From positions 310,001 to 374,000 of the forward strand of contig OZ244879.1 in assembly GCA_965221295.1 (NCBI GenBank): a stretch of 64,000 bases of DNA. The letters are read 5' to 3'. The DNA comes from Bin87 sp965221295. GTDB taxonomy: Bacteria > Chloroflexota > Dehalococcoidia > Lucifugimonadales > UBA3495. Both the position numbers and the translations under genes were made by a program. The notes below the pieces were generated by a model, which was not told where the DNA came from, made no database searches, and was given only the letters and a program-made list of their open reading frames with translations. Below are positions 44,330 to 53,803 of this stretch, one piece after another. How positions within the stretch are numbered: the first letter of the stretch is position 1; each line of letters begins with the position of its first letter.

Positions 44330-45832
44330 TCAGATACCGGAGCGCCATACTACGTTGCCGTTCACCAAGGTCAGCAGGGAACGAACCTCCGGCAGGCGAT
44401 GCGCCGGTGTGGTGAACGGGTTCGGGTCCACCACTGCCAGATCAGCAGGTCGGCCGCGCGCCAGCTGATTTCGCCCGACGTGGCGCCTCAGCGCGTCATC
44501 AAGCGAGGGTAGTCCGATCCCGCCCAGGGGGATTCCTCTCGCCGTTCGCCTCGAGACTGCCGCCGCCATCGACGCCCAAGGGTTCGGCTCCACCACCGGG
44601 GAGTCCGAGGCTATCGCGACCGGGGCGCCCAGCGCCGCCAGCGGCCCTGCCGGATAGAGGTGGGGCAGCAAATCTCCAGACACGGCAGCCAGGTAACGCT
44701 CTCCGTCGTAGTGGAGGAACCCCGTGTTGACCACCGCCAGCGCGCCCGATTCCGCCACCAGCTCCGCCACGTCGGGCGGGCACTCCGCGCAGTGTTCAAT
44801 GCGGTCGTGGCCAGCGGGGGACGGATGGTCGCGAATGGCCAATGCGGCCGCTACCACCGCATCCCGTTCGACGGCGTGTATCGCCACCGGGTAACCCAGG
44901 TGGTGAGCCGACGCCACCAGGTCCGCCAGCGCTTCGGGGTGAGGACGCAGTTCGCCCGACGACAACGTAACCATGATCTTGGCGTGGCCGACCGTTAGTC
45001 TGCCGCCGCAGACATTATCCCCGTAGGTCATTCCAGAGTTGGTCATGTCCTCTAGGCGACCGTGGCCCACCATCATGGTTACCCGTTGCCGCAGCGCCCC
45101 GGCGTGGATGGCATCGGCAAAGGCGCTCCACCGCTCTGGCCCGTTGTCGGGGCCAGCGTCGGTAAGGGCGGTGATGCCATACCACAGCAAACGCTGGCCC
45201 AAAGCGCGCAGCGCTGAATTACGTTCCATTGACGCGCCATGGTCCGCGCCGCGCTCCCCGTTGCGCTCACGGAGCCAGCCGGCCATTTCCAATAATACTC
45301 CGGTGGGCTCCCCCGCGCCGTCGCGTTCAACGACGCCGCCCGGAGGATCGGGAAGAAACTTGCTTATGCCCGCCGCGCGTAAGCCCGCGCTGTTCAACGC
45401 GGTAGCGTGGCCAGAGCGATGCTGTACCCGCACCGGCATGCTTTCCGACACTGCGTCGAGGTCGTGGCGAGTTAGTTGGCGCCCCAGACCCAAGGGGGAA
45501 TCATCGTAGCCGTAGCCGCGGATCCACCCGTCGAGACGGGGCGCGGCCGCTTTGAGCCTGGCCAGCATGGACTCCAGCGTTGGGGCGGCGGTTGGCCGGC
45601 AGTCCACCGCGTGGAGCGTTGCCGCCGTGGCAAAGATGTGGCAATGATCATCAACAATGCCAGGGATGATGACCCGTCCTGCGCAATCAACCACCTGCGT
45701 ATTGGCGTCGCCCAGCCGTGTCGCATCCGCGTCGCTGCCCACCGAGGCGATCCTGCCCCCGGCGATGGCGACGGCGCTGGCGCCAGGGGAGGTTGGCAAC
45801 ACGCCGTTGCGCAGTATTAGATCCACAACCAA
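44330..45832 (-). CDS. amidohydrolase family 3 (YtcJ-like)
   Basis: A 500-residue metal-dependent amidohydrolase. The first metal site is IVDDHCHIFA (HxH near residue 65), then GYGYDDSPLG, HRSGHATALNSAGL and PVAIHAVERDAVVAA; the last catalytic Asp is in APVAIASDSPV. A C-terminal composite beta-domain ends ...ARGRPADLAVVDPNPF. Such enzymes hydrolyse exocyclic or ring amide bonds; substrate unknown. The start is TTG 45832 or GTG 45826. It converges with the prenyl synthase gene (8 bp gap) and diverges from the metallo-hydrolase gene. Confidence 0.9.
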   Translation of the reverse strand: MVVDLILRNGVLPTSPGASAVAIAGGRIASVGSDADATRLGDANTQVVDCAGRVIIPGIVDDHCHIFATAATLHAVDCRPTAAPTLESMLARLKAAAPRLDGWIRGYGYDDSPLGLGRQLTRHDLDAVSESMPVRVQHRSGHATALNSAGLRAAGISKFLPDPPGGVVERDGAGEPTGVLLEMAGWLRERNGERGADHGASMERNSALRALGQRLLWYGITALTDAGPDNGPERWSAFADAIHAGALRQRVTMMVGHGRLEDMTNSGMTYGDNVCGGRLTVGHAKIMVTLSSGELRPHPEALADLVASAHHLGYPVAIHAVERDAVVAAALAIRDHPSPAGHDRIEHCAECPPDVAELVAESGALAVVNTGFLHYDGERYLAAVSGDLLPHLYPAGPLAALGAPVAIASDSPVVEPNPWASMAAAVSRRTARGIPLGGIGLPSLDDALRRHVGRNQLARGRPADLAVVDPNPFTTPAHRLPEVRSLLTLVNGNVVWRSGI

Positions 45833-45890
45833 TACGATCCCCGTCGAGTAGCGGTCGAGTGGCGCTGGCTGGGGGCGCCTCCCCAGCCGA

Positions 45891-45899
45891 TGCTATAAT
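45891..45899 (+). promoter_or_regulatory. extended -10 promoter element
   Basis: TGCTATAAT, a near-consensus extended -10, 69 bp upstream of the start at 45968. Two copies of CTGACGGATC follow (around 45924 and 45945), a small repeat or operator. Confidence 0.6.
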
Positions 45900-45967
45900 C
45901 TGCCCCGCCTATGGCCGCCGTCAACCACTGACGGATCCGTGGCGCTGACGGATCTCTGGAGGGAACA

Positions 45968-46771
45968 ATGCCGGAACTGGAAATCATAATGGGCGGTTAT
46001 TCGATCAATACCGACCAGACCCGTCTGGGTCTGTGCACCGTGACGCTAATTCGAGGAGAAACCCTGTCCATCGTGGACGTGGCCCACTTCGGGCGCCGCA
46101 ACATGCTGGTCGATCAGTTGGAGGCCAACGGCATATCCACCGATGACATCGGCCGGGTGATCCTGACCCACGCCCACTGGGACCATTCCCAGAATACCGA
46201 TCTGTTTCCCAATGCGGAAATCGTGATTCACGCCGACGAGCTGGAGTACAGCCGCAACCCGCGCCCCGGCGACCTGGCTACCGCCCGCTACTTCGCGGAC
46301 ACCCTGCTGCGGCAAAACGTTCGCGCTGTAACCGGAGAGACCGAGCTGGAACCCGGAGTCCGCCTGATCGAAACTCCTGGCCACACCCGCGGACACATCA
46401 GCGTGGTCGTGGAGACCGCCGGCGGGACGGTTTGCGTTGGTGGCGACGCCATGTCGGACGCCGGCGCCATCGGACGGGGAACGCCGGCCATCGTTTTCTG
46501 GAGCGAAGCCGACGCCCGCGCCAGCATCCAGAAGATCGTGGCCGCCGCCAACACCATCTATCCGGGCCACGACCGGCCCTTCCGAATCGAGGCCGATGGC
46601 GGCATTACCTACCTGTCTGATTCGCCCACGCTGGAGGTCAGCGGCGTACTGCACTACGCCAGCGGCGCCTTCACGGTGAACATCGGCCGCGCCGAACCTG
46701 CTGGCACGACCGTGATGCCCAGCGCCATTGACTACCGGGGTGGTGGCCACCACCATCCCGGCCATTGCTGA
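45968..46771 (+). CDS. MBL-fold metallo-hydrolase
   Basis: A 267-residue metallo-beta-lactamase-fold enzyme. The metal motif THAHWDH places His68, His70, Asp72 and His73. Later ligands are the His of ETPGHTRGHIS, the Asp of GGDAMSD and the His of IYPGHDRP, so a two-metal site is complete. Members include lactonases (quorum-quenching type), glyoxalase II and thiolesterases. The spacing is closest to AHL-lactonase-like N-acyl hydrolases, but the substrate is unknown. GGAGGG lies five bases before the ATG. Confidence 0.9.
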   Translation: MPELEIIMGGYSINTDQTRLGLCTVTLIRGETLSIVDVAHFGRRNMLVDQLEANGISTDDIGRVILTHAHWDHSQNTDLFPNAEIVIHADELEYSRNPRPGDLATARYFADTLLRQNVRAVTGETELEPGVRLIETPGHTRGHISVVVETAGGTVCVGGDAMSDAGAIGRGTPAIVFWSEADARASIQKIVAAANTIYPGHDRPFRIEADGGITYLSDSPTLEVSGVLHYASGAFTVNIGRAEPAGTTVMPSAIDYRGGGHHHPGHC

Positions 46772-46775
46772 CGCA

Positions 46776-47705
46776 ATGCGCGCCGTAGTATTCGACTGGG
46801 ACCTCACCCTGTGGGACAGCTGGGGTATCCATCTCAGGTTGATGGACAACACGGCGGCCGAACTTGGCATTCCCGCTCCTTCGGTTGAAGCCGTGGCCGC
46901 CGAATTCCATCGCCCCTTTCGCCAGCATCTGTTGTGGTTCTTCGGATCCAGACCCGACGCCGAAAACGAACTCGACGCCATCATCAAAAGTTACCTCTCC
47001 CAGTACGAAGGGCTCCTCGGTTTCCGCAACTACCTTTTCCCAGGGGTCATGAGTCTCTTGGAATCCTTGAGGCGCCGGGGCATACTGATTGGCATCCTTT
47101 CCGACAAATACGCCAAATTCGGCCGCGCTGAATTGCGGCGGTCGGGTTTGGATGGAATGGTTGATTTTGCGGATTTCAAGACCGACGCCCGTCCCTACAA
47201 ACCTGCGCCCGAAGGACTCCATGCCGTGTTGGCAGGGCTGGGAGTCAGCCCGGAAGACGCGATGTATGTTGGCGACGGGCCGCAAGATATTGCGTGCGCG
47301 CGCAGTGTTGGCGCCGTTTCGGCCGCCGCGTTGTGGTCCGCCATCGATGGCGACGCTACGTTGGCACAGGGCCCGACTTACCGGCTGTACCGGCCCCACC
47401 AGGCGCTGGCGGCGTTGGCCGCGGCAGAGGGCGCGGACGGTTCGGAACCGTGGGTCAGAGGCCTGCCCTGGCCGTGGCGTGGCGATGAATTTGATCCCCA
47501 GGAAGATCAGGACGCGCCACCAACCCGGAAGACGAGCGCCTACAGCGAGCCGGCGCCGGCGCAATCGCGTCAGTGGCCCATGGCTGCCCAGTGGAACGGT
47601 CGCACGGACCAGTTGTCGCAACCGCCAGCGGACGCCAACCCCGTGGCGCCGCTCTCGTTGCGAACCCAGGGGAGTTGGCTAAGCCGGGGCAGACCCCAGA
47701 GTTGA
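46776..47705 (+). CDS. HAD-superfamily hydrolase with C-terminal extension
   Basis: A 309-residue phosphatase-type HAD protein. Motif I is FDWDLTLWD (nucleophile and acid Asp), motif II is GILSDKYA, motif III Lys is in RPYKPAPEG and motif IV is MYVGDGPQDIACAR, all consistent with a gph/phosphoglycolate-phosphatase-like fold. From about residue 225 there is an unusual Pro/Gln/Ser-rich tail of about 85 residues that is probably disordered. The ATG at 46776 follows the upstream stop by four bases; earlier TTG and GTG codons are possible. The 3' end overlaps the convergent lipA by 27 bp. Confidence 0.85.
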   Translation: MRAVVFDWDLTLWDSWGIHLRLMDNTAAELGIPAPSVEAVAAEFHRPFRQHLLWFFGSRPDAENELDAIIKSYLSQYEGLLGFRNYLFPGVMSLLESLRRRGILIGILSDKYAKFGRAELRRSGLDGMVDFADFKTDARPYKPAPEGLHAVLAGLGVSPEDAMYVGDGPQDIACARSVGAVSAAALWSAIDGDATLAQGPTYRLYRPHQALAALAAAEGADGSEPWVRGLPWPWRGDEFDPQEDQDAPPTRKTSAYSEPAPAQSRQWPMAAQWNGRTDQLSQPPADANPVAPLSLRTQGSWLSRGRPQS

Positions 47706-48653
47706 CTCTCCGGCCAGCTGGGTTGAGGCCGCGGTATGCTGCTCGTCGGCGTGGTACGACGATCTAACCAGTGGGCCGGCGGCCACGTGCTTGAAGCCCA
47801 TCGCCTCGCCGGCTTCTCGCAATTCCTCGAATTCCGCCGGAGTGTAGAATCGGTCCATGCGCGTGTGCTTGATCGATGGGCGCAGGTACTGGCCAATGGT
47901 CAGCAGATCGCAATCCACTGAACGAAGGTCGGCCATGGTTTCGCGCACTTCCGTCATGGTTTCACCCATGCCCACGATGATGCCGGACTTGGTGGGCAAG
48001 TTTGGGTTGATGTCCTTCACCCGGCGGATCAATTCCAACGACTGGCGGTAGTCGCCCTTGGGCCGAACGCGACGGAACACGCGCGCCACTGATTCGATGT
48101 TGTGGTTGAGAACCTGAGGTCCGGCGGTCACAACCTTTTCCAGGGCAGCCCAGTTTCCGGCGAAGTCGGGTATCAGAACCTCCACGCGGCAATCCGGCGC
48201 GGCGGCCCGCACCTGCTTGATGCAGGCGGCGAAGATGCCGGCCCCGCCGTCGGGCAGGTCATCTCGGTTCACCGAGGTGATCACGCAGTATTGCAGACCC
48301 ATGCGCTTGACGGTGGCGGCGAGGCGAAAGGGCTCTCCCAGGTCCAACGCGCCGGGTCGCCCCGTGGTCACGGCGCAGTAGGCGCAGGCGCGGGTGCATA
48401 TGTCGCCCAGGATCATGAACGTCGCGGCGGAACGCTCCCAGCATTCGCCAATGTTGGGGCAGTGGGCTTCCTCGCACACCGTGTGCAACTGGCTGTCACG
48501 CATCAGTTGCTTCAATTCTATGTAGCGCGGGCCGCCAGGCATCCGCACTTTCAGCCAGTCGGGCAGGCGCGGCCGCAGTGGCATGGCTGCGTCTGATGGC
48601 GGGCTGCCTCCGGCCTCGGCCGGCGCTGAACTGGAGCGTGTTGGTGTCGTCAT
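47679..48653 (-). CDS. lipA: lipoyl synthase
   Basis: A 324-residue radical-SAM enzyme that inserts two sulfurs into octanoyl groups of 2-oxoacid dehydrogenases and the glycine cleavage H protein. The auxiliary cluster is Cys60-Cys65-Cys71 (CEEAHCPNIGEC), and the radical-SAM cluster is Cys86-Cys90-Cys93 (CTRACAYC). The conserved C-terminal RSSYHAD serine ligand is also present. GGAGAACGAAA precedes the ATG. It is last in the tyrA-aroA-gmk-lipA run. No lipB was seen in the window. Confidence 0.96.
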   Translation of the reverse strand: MTTPTRSSSAPAEAGGSPPSDAAMPLRPRLPDWLKVRMPGGPRYIELKQLMRDSQLHTVCEEAHCPNIGECWERSAATFMILGDICTRACAYCAVTTGRPGALDLGEPFRLAATVKRMGLQYCVITSVNRDDLPDGGAGIFAACIKQVRAAAPDCRVEVLIPDFAGNWAALEKVVTAGPQVLNHNIESVARVFRRVRPKGDYRQSLELIRRVKDINPNLPTKSGIIVGMGETMTEVRETMADLRSVDCDLLTIGQYLRPSIKHTRMDRFYTPAEFEELREAGEAMGFKHVAAGPLVRSSYHADEQHTAASTQLAGESTLGSAPA

Positions 48654-48666
48654 TTTCGTTCTCCGG

Positions 48667-49296
48667 TCACAGCATCTGCACCAGGCGCGGGTTGACCCGG
48701 CACTTTTCGGCGGCGATGATGGCGTCTATCTCTTCCACTGCGGCTTCCGACGCGCCGTTGCGATTCACCACGCGGTAGTCGAATTCGCCGACGCGGGCCA
48801 GCTCGGCCGACGCCTCCCGCAGCCGGCGCCGCATTTCAGCTTCGTCCTCGGTGCCTCGCTGGGCCAGACGGGTCCGCAGTTCCTCCATGCTCGCCGGCAT
48901 TACGAAGATGCTCAATGCCTCCGGCGCAACCCGGCGGATGGTGGCGGCTCCCTGCACGTCGATGCCCAATATAACGTCCTTGCCGTCGATCAGTGGGTCT
49001 CGCACCTGGCGGCGAGGGACCCCGTACCAGCGGTCGTACACCTGCGCCGATTCCAGCAATTCGTCGCGTTCTTGCGCCCGCAGAAAGTCCGCGGTTTCCA
49101 TGAAGATGTAGTCCTCGCCGTCCACTTCACCGGGCCGCATGGGTCGCGTGGTGGCCGTGACCGCGAAATGCCACGGGCGACACAGCTTGCGGAGTCCGGC
49201 CAGCAGCGTGGTTTTGCCTGAAGCGGATGGCCCGGACACCACCACCAGCAGCGGCGGCGCTGGGCCGGCCTGGGGCAACGACAAGGAGCCGGTCAT
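48667..49296 (-). CDS. gmk: guanylate kinase
   Basis: A 209-residue enzyme phosphorylating GMP to GDP. P-loop GPSASGKTT near residue 20, the GMP-binding region TTRPMRPGEVDGEDYIFM, and the LID/core FVMPASMEELRTRLAQRGTED are all present. The ATG overlaps the aroA stop in an ATGA four-base overlap, so translation is coupled. Confidence 0.95.
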   Translation of the reverse strand: MTGSLSLPQAGPAPPLLVVVSGPSASGKTTLLAGLRKLCRPWHFAVTATTRPMRPGEVDGEDYIFMETADFLRAQERDELLESAQVYDRWYGVPRRQVRDPLIDGKDVILGIDVQGAATIRRVAPEALSIFVMPASMEELRTRLAQRGTEDEAEMRRRLREASAELARVGEFDYRVVNRNGASEAAVEEIDAIIAAEKCRVNPRLVQML

Positions 49297-50588
49297 GCTC
49301 CGCCGCTCAGCGACGTCAGATGTTCCCAGAAGGTGGGATAGGATACCGCAGCGTCCTCAGCGCCCTGGATTCTCGTCACGCCGGAAGCGGCCAGGCCGGC
49401 GACAGCCATCGACATGGCCAATCGGTGGTCGCCGTGACTCTCCACAGTTGACCCGGCAAGCCGGCCCACCCCGTGAATCACCATGCCGTCTTCGCGCGGT
49501 TCCAGATGCCCGCCCAGGCGCGTCAACTCCGATACGGTGGTGGCGATGCGGTCTGATTCCTTGACGCGTAGTTCGGCGGCGTCTCTGATCACGGTGTCGC
49601 CCTCGGCGAAACACGCGGCGACGGCCAGTACGGGAAGCTCGTCGATCATGATGGGGATGATGTCCCCGCCGAGGTCGATCCCTTTGAGGCTGGCGGATGA
49701 CGCCACCACGTCGGCCACCGGTTCGCCGCCTTCAACCCGCTCGTTTTCCAGCAGCAATGAGTCTCCGGCGCCCATCATCTGCAAGGCGTCGATTATTCCC
49801 GCGCGGCTTGGGTTCAGACCCACCCCGGTAATGGTGACGCGGGCGTTGGGATGGATCAGTCCAGCCACCATCCAGAACGCTGCCGACGAAATGTCGCCGG
49901 GAACCGCCACGTCCACAGCCTGCAACGCCGCAGGATGCAGGGTGAGCGTCAGCCCGTCGGTTTCCACCCGCGCGCCCATGGCCGACATCATGCGTTCCGT
50001 GTGGTCGCGGGACAGCGCCGGCTGGCGCAGGATCGTGGGTCCGGCGGCCGACAGACCGGCCAGCATGAGGCAGGATTTCACCTGGGCGCTGGCTACGGGC
50101 ATCTCGTACTCTATGGAGCGCAGGCTTCCACCCCTTATGGTCAGGGGCGCCAATGTATTGTCCCGGCGTCCCATGATCGCCGCGCCCATCTGCTGCAGGG
50201 GCTGCACTATGCGACCCATGGGTCGGGAGCGCAGAGAACCGTCGCCGGTCAACACGGACACAAAATCCTGGCTTGCCAGCAAACCGGACAGCAGGCGCAT
50301 CGAGGTGCCGCTGTTGCCGGCGTCCAGCAGGTCGGCGGGCTCCTGGAGGCGTGGCCCCGGGCCGGCGACTCGGAAACTGCCCGGTTCATCCAACGGCTCG
50401 ATGCTGACGCCCATGGCGCGCAAACACGCTGCGGTGGATTGCACATCGGCTCCATCGGACAGGCCGGTGACGGTGGCGTCGCCATTGGCGATGGCGTTCA
50501 GAATCAGCGAACGGTGCGACACCGATTTGTCGCCCGGCACCGCCAGGGCGCCGGCGAGTCGGTTCGGGCTGAGGACGGACTGCTCCAC
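49293..50588 (-). CDS. aroA: 3-phosphoshikimate 1-carboxyvinyltransferase (EPSP synthase)
   Basis: A 431-residue shikimate-pathway enzyme joining phosphoenolpyruvate to shikimate 3-phosphate. It has GDKSVSHRSLILNAIANG, the PEP-binding DAGNSGTSMRLLSGL, SAQVKSCLMLAGL, and the C-terminal ELRVKESDRIATTVSELTRLG plus HGVGRLAGSTVESHGDHRLA. GTG start behind GAGG. It is 17 bp downstream of tyrA. Confidence 0.96.
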   Translation of the reverse strand: MEQSVLSPNRLAGALAVPGDKSVSHRSLILNAIANGDATVTGLSDGADVQSTAACLRAMGVSIEPLDEPGSFRVAGPGPRLQEPADLLDAGNSGTSMRLLSGLLASQDFVSVLTGDGSLRSRPMGRIVQPLQQMGAAIMGRRDNTLAPLTIRGGSLRSIEYEMPVASAQVKSCLMLAGLSAAGPTILRQPALSRDHTERMMSAMGARVETDGLTLTLHPAALQAVDVAVPGDISSAAFWMVAGLIHPNARVTITGVGLNPSRAGIIDALQMMGAGDSLLLENERVEGGEPVADVVASSASLKGIDLGGDIIPIMIDELPVLAVAACFAEGDTVIRDAAELRVKESDRIATTVSELTRLGGHLEPREDGMVIHGVGRLAGSTVESHGDHRLAMSMAVAGLAASGVTRIQGAEDAAVSYPTFWEHLTSLSGGA

Positions 50589-50605
50589 GGAAAGCCTCGC
50601 GCGGC

Positions 50606-51655
50606 CTATTGCCGGCCCGGGGGACGGTCACCGTCCCGTTCGTTTTCGCGGTCGCCCATCATTCTGCGGAGCGCTCGTTCGCCCCAACTGCCCATGAACA
50701 TCTGGCTCATGGATTGGCCGAAGGTGGGGTAATCTTGGGTTCGTTGGATCTCTTGAGCTCTGGGGTTGACCTCGCCAGCCAGCCATTTTTCTCGCGCAAT
50801 GCGGGCGTCTTCGAACAGCGTTTCAACCGCCGCGCTGTCCGGCGTTTCTCCGTCGGTGTCCAGTAGCTTGCGGTATTCGTAGAGTTCGCGAATGAAGGCG
50901 TCGATCCAAGCCACAATGGGCTGGGAGTTGCTGACGCAGATGTCGCGGTGCATGATCGCGTCGCCCGAGGCCAGCCGGGTGATGTCCCGGAACCCGGATG
51001 ACGCCAATTGCCCGATGTCAGACCAGTTGGCCGACTTGCTGGTGCATCCGACCAACGCGGTGGACAGGACGAAGGGCAGGTGGCTAACCGCGGCGACGAA
51101 ACTGTCGTGTTCATCCACGCTGATGAAGTATGGCACGGCGCCAACCGCTTCGGCCAGGGTTGCAATTTCGCCCACGGCGCGCTGGCTAGCCTTAGGGCTG
51201 GGGATAACGCAATAGGGTTTGCCAGAGAACATGGAGCCGTCGGCGTTTTCGGGCCCGGGCGTTTCTCGTCCCGCCATGGGATGGCCGCCCACGAAGTCAA
51301 CGGCGTCGGGCAGCAGTTCGTCGGCCCACTGCAACACCTGGGTTTTGGTGCTGCCCACGTCGGTGATGACGCATCCTTCTGGAAGATAGGGAGCCATGCC
51401 TTCCATCAGTTCGCGCATGGCCAGCACGGGCGTCGCCAGCACGATGATGTCGGCCTCCTCGATGGCGTTGCCCAGCCTGCCCTCAACCCGGTCGAAAGCC
51501 TGCTTACGTTGAGCGCCCGATCTGGCCGCGTGTTCGGCGTCGGTGCCAACCACGGTGAGGTCGCGCAGGGGTGAAGCCCGCAGGGCCAACCCCAAGGAGG
51601 TTCCGATCAATCCCGTGCCAATAACAGTAACTTGCGCCACGATCGAGTCTGCCAA
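50606..51655 (-). CDS. tyrA: prephenate dehydrogenase
   Basis: A 349-residue NAD(P)-dependent dehydrogenase of tyrosine biosynthesis. The Rossmann motif is VTVIGTGLIGTSLGLAL (about residues 9-25), VITDVGSTKTQVL lines the cofactor site, and FVGGHPMAGRETPGPENAD is the substrate site. The C-terminal helical domain is present; there is no chorismate mutase or ACT domain. The start is TTG at 51655; GTG at 51640 is an alternative just before the Rossmann motif. First gene of the tyrA-aroA-gmk-lipA operon. Confidence 0.93.
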   Translation of the reverse strand: MADSIVAQVTVIGTGLIGTSLGLALRASPLRDLTVVGTDAEHAARSGAQRKQAFDRVEGRLGNAIEEADIIVLATPVLAMRELMEGMAPYLPEGCVITDVGSTKTQVLQWADELLPDAVDFVGGHPMAGRETPGPENADGSMFSGKPYCVIPSPKASQRAVGEIATLAEAVGAVPYFISVDEHDSFVAAVSHLPFVLSTALVGCTSKSANWSDIGQLASSGFRDITRLASGDAIMHRDICVSNSQPIVAWIDAFIRELYEYRKLLDTDGETPDSAAVETLFEDARIAREKWLAGEVNPRAQEIQRTQDYPTFGQSMSQMFMGSWGERALRRMMGDRENERDGDRPPGRQ

Positions 51656-51829
51656 CGTTAGAATTGTGGTAAGTGTACATCATCCGCAACGGCTGGTAAA
51701 ACCGGCGCGCCAGATCGACATGCAATCGACGTCCACAAAAGGCTTTGGGGCTGGAGCGGCGGGCGTGGCGGTTGTTGTAGAATTGCGACGTTAACCGCAA
51801 CCCATCCCCGCACCGTCGGAGGCAACCAC

Positions 51830-53500
51830 ATGTCCCAGTTGATGACCGGCAAACAGGCCCTATTGGAAATGCTCAAGGCCGAGGGGGTCGATCACATTTT
51901 CGGCAACCCTGGCACCAGCGAGGGCCCGATCATCGACCTGTTGGGAGACTATCCGGAATTTCGCTACATCCTGGCCCTTCAGGAGAGCGTGGCCGTTGGC
52001 ATGGGCGAAGCATACGCCAGGGCCACCGGACGAGCTTCATTCGTCAGCCTCCACGTGGACAGCGGGTTGGCCAACGGAATCGCCCTGCTGCTGGACGCCC
52101 TGAACACCGGCACGCCGATGGTGGTGACGTCCGCCAACTACGACGCTCGCAAGGTCAACGAAACGATGACCGACCTGGCGGACCTGGTGCGACCGGTAAC
52201 CAAGTGGGCCGTGGAATTGACCCTGCCCGACCAGATACCAAGCGTGATGCGTCGCGCCTTCAACGAAGCCAACAGCCACCCCAAGGGCCCGGTGTACGTC
52301 GGGTTCACCTCCAACGCCCTGGAGGGCATGGCCGAAATGAACATCGCTCCATCTCGGCCAGTCCACGACGATACGCGCCCCAGCGCCGCGGGCATCGCTG
52401 AGGCCGCCGCCCTACTGCTGGGCGCCAGCCGTCCCATGATGCTGGTGGGCGACCGCCTTTCCGACGACGACGCGGTGAATGAAGCCGTGGAACTGGCTGA
52501 GTTGATGGGCCTGCCGGTGTACCAGGCCAGGGGCGCGGAGGTGGCCTTCCCCACCAGGCACGAGCAATTCCTGGGGCCCTTGTCGTTGCGGGTTACCCAG
52601 CAACGGGCCGCGTTACAGGCGGTTGACGTTGCGCTCGCCGTGGGGTCCGACCCGTTCGAGGAACTATTCTATTGGGGGGATGTCATCCTCCCGCCGGGAG
52701 CCAAGCTGATCCACATTGACCCAGACCGAAGCCGCATCGGTCGCTCGGAACCCACCGCTGTTGGCATCGTGGGGCACTGCAAGGCGGCGCTGGCGGATCT
52801 GACGACAGCCTTGAAGGAACGGCTCGCTCCAGGCGACTTCGCCGAGATCCAGCGCCGCAAAGAGGCGGTTATGGACGAACGGAACGCCAATCGCTCCGCC
52901 TTCGATGAATCCGCCGCCGAAAAGTGGGATCACCGGCCGATGACCCCGGCTCGCATGATGTCTGAGCTAGCGGACGCGATTCCCGACAACGCCATCGTGG
53001 TTGACGACTCCATCAGCAACCGGGCCGCCATGCGGCATTACTTCCATGCCGAGCGCCGCGGCGATCTCCGGGGATACCGCGGCCAGTCCATCGGCGGCGG
53101 CTTGGGAACCACCATGGGGACTCAGTGCGCCAATCCCGACCGGCCCGTGTTCGGCATCATCGGCGACGGCAGCGCCATGATGACCGTTCAGGGCCTTTGG
53201 ACGGCCGCCAATGACAACATCCCCTGCGTTTTCGTCATCTGCAACAATGGGATGTACCGCGTATTGAAGGTGAACTTCAACGTTTACCAGCAGGATGTGC
53301 TGGAACTTCCCGAAACGTCGGGCGGGCGACTCCTCTACTCCGATTTTGGAACGCCGTTCGACATGGCCGCCATCGCCAAGAGCATGGGAGTGCATGGCGA
53401 GCGAATCACGGACCCGTCTGAAATCAAGCCGGCTGTGGATCGCGCGTTGGCTTCCGGCAAACCCGCCCTGCTGGACATGGTGATTGACGGTTCGCTGTGA
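51830..53500 (+). CDS. ThDP-dependent enzyme, benzoylformate decarboxylase-like
   Basis: A 556-residue three-domain ThDP enzyme. The catalytic glutamate is Glu52 in LALQESVAVGMG. HIFGNPGTSEGP resembles benzoylformate decarboxylase and related 2-oxoacid decarboxylases rather than acetolactate synthase. The ThDP/Mg motif is GDGSAMM (near residue 445) with the downstream CNN. The central domain lacks an obvious FAD-binding stretch, so a decarboxylase or ligase acting on aromatic or branched 2-oxoacids is likely. CGGAGG precedes the ATG. The next gene encodes a 2-oxoacid aldolase, which would suit a shared catabolic role. Confidence 0.88.
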   Translation: MSQLMTGKQALLEMLKAEGVDHIFGNPGTSEGPIIDLLGDYPEFRYILALQESVAVGMGEAYARATGRASFVSLHVDSGLANGIALLLDALNTGTPMVVTSANYDARKVNETMTDLADLVRPVTKWAVELTLPDQIPSVMRRAFNEANSHPKGPVYVGFTSNALEGMAEMNIAPSRPVHDDTRPSAAGIAEAAALLLGASRPMMLVGDRLSDDDAVNEAVELAELMGLPVYQARGAEVAFPTRHEQFLGPLSLRVTQQRAALQAVDVALAVGSDPFEELFYWGDVILPPGAKLIHIDPDRSRIGRSEPTAVGIVGHCKAALADLTTALKERLAPGDFAEIQRRKEAVMDERNANRSAFDESAAEKWDHRPMTPARMMSELADAIPDNAIVVDDSISNRAAMRHYFHAERRGDLRGYRGQSIGGGLGTTMGTQCANPDRPVFGIIGDGSAMMTVQGLWTAANDNIPCVFVICNNGMYRVLKVNFNVYQQDVLELPETSGGRLLYSDFGTPFDMAAIAKSMGVHGERITDPSEIKPAVDRALASGKPALLDMVIDGSL

Positions 53501-53640
53501 CCGGTCGGGCTTGATCGTCCCCGCGCCAGCCGGCGGCGACCGCATGGAGCCGCCAGTTTCGTCGCCACGGCCGGGCGGCAACCACGATTCGAACCAACCA
53601 AATTGGGTACGCCCGGTCTGCCGTAGCTTATCCAAGCGGG

Positions 53641-53715
53641 GCGAACCCAGGTCAGGCGAACCCAGACCGGGCGAACCCAGGCGGAGCGTTACCAGGCCGG
53701 ACGAACCCAGACCGG
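53641..53715. repeat. 15-bp tandem repeat
   Basis: Five units of 15 bp (consensus GCGAACCCAGACCGG) in the 303-bp spacer between the ThDP enzyme and the aldolase gene. Apart from the array the spacer shows no gene. Confidence 0.85.
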
Positions 53716-53803
53716 GCAGATTAATGGAACCGCATCGTCGCGACGGAGGCGGTTCGCGCTCAATTCACGACTCACGACACCCAACCTGAAGGAGGTCGGA
53801 CCG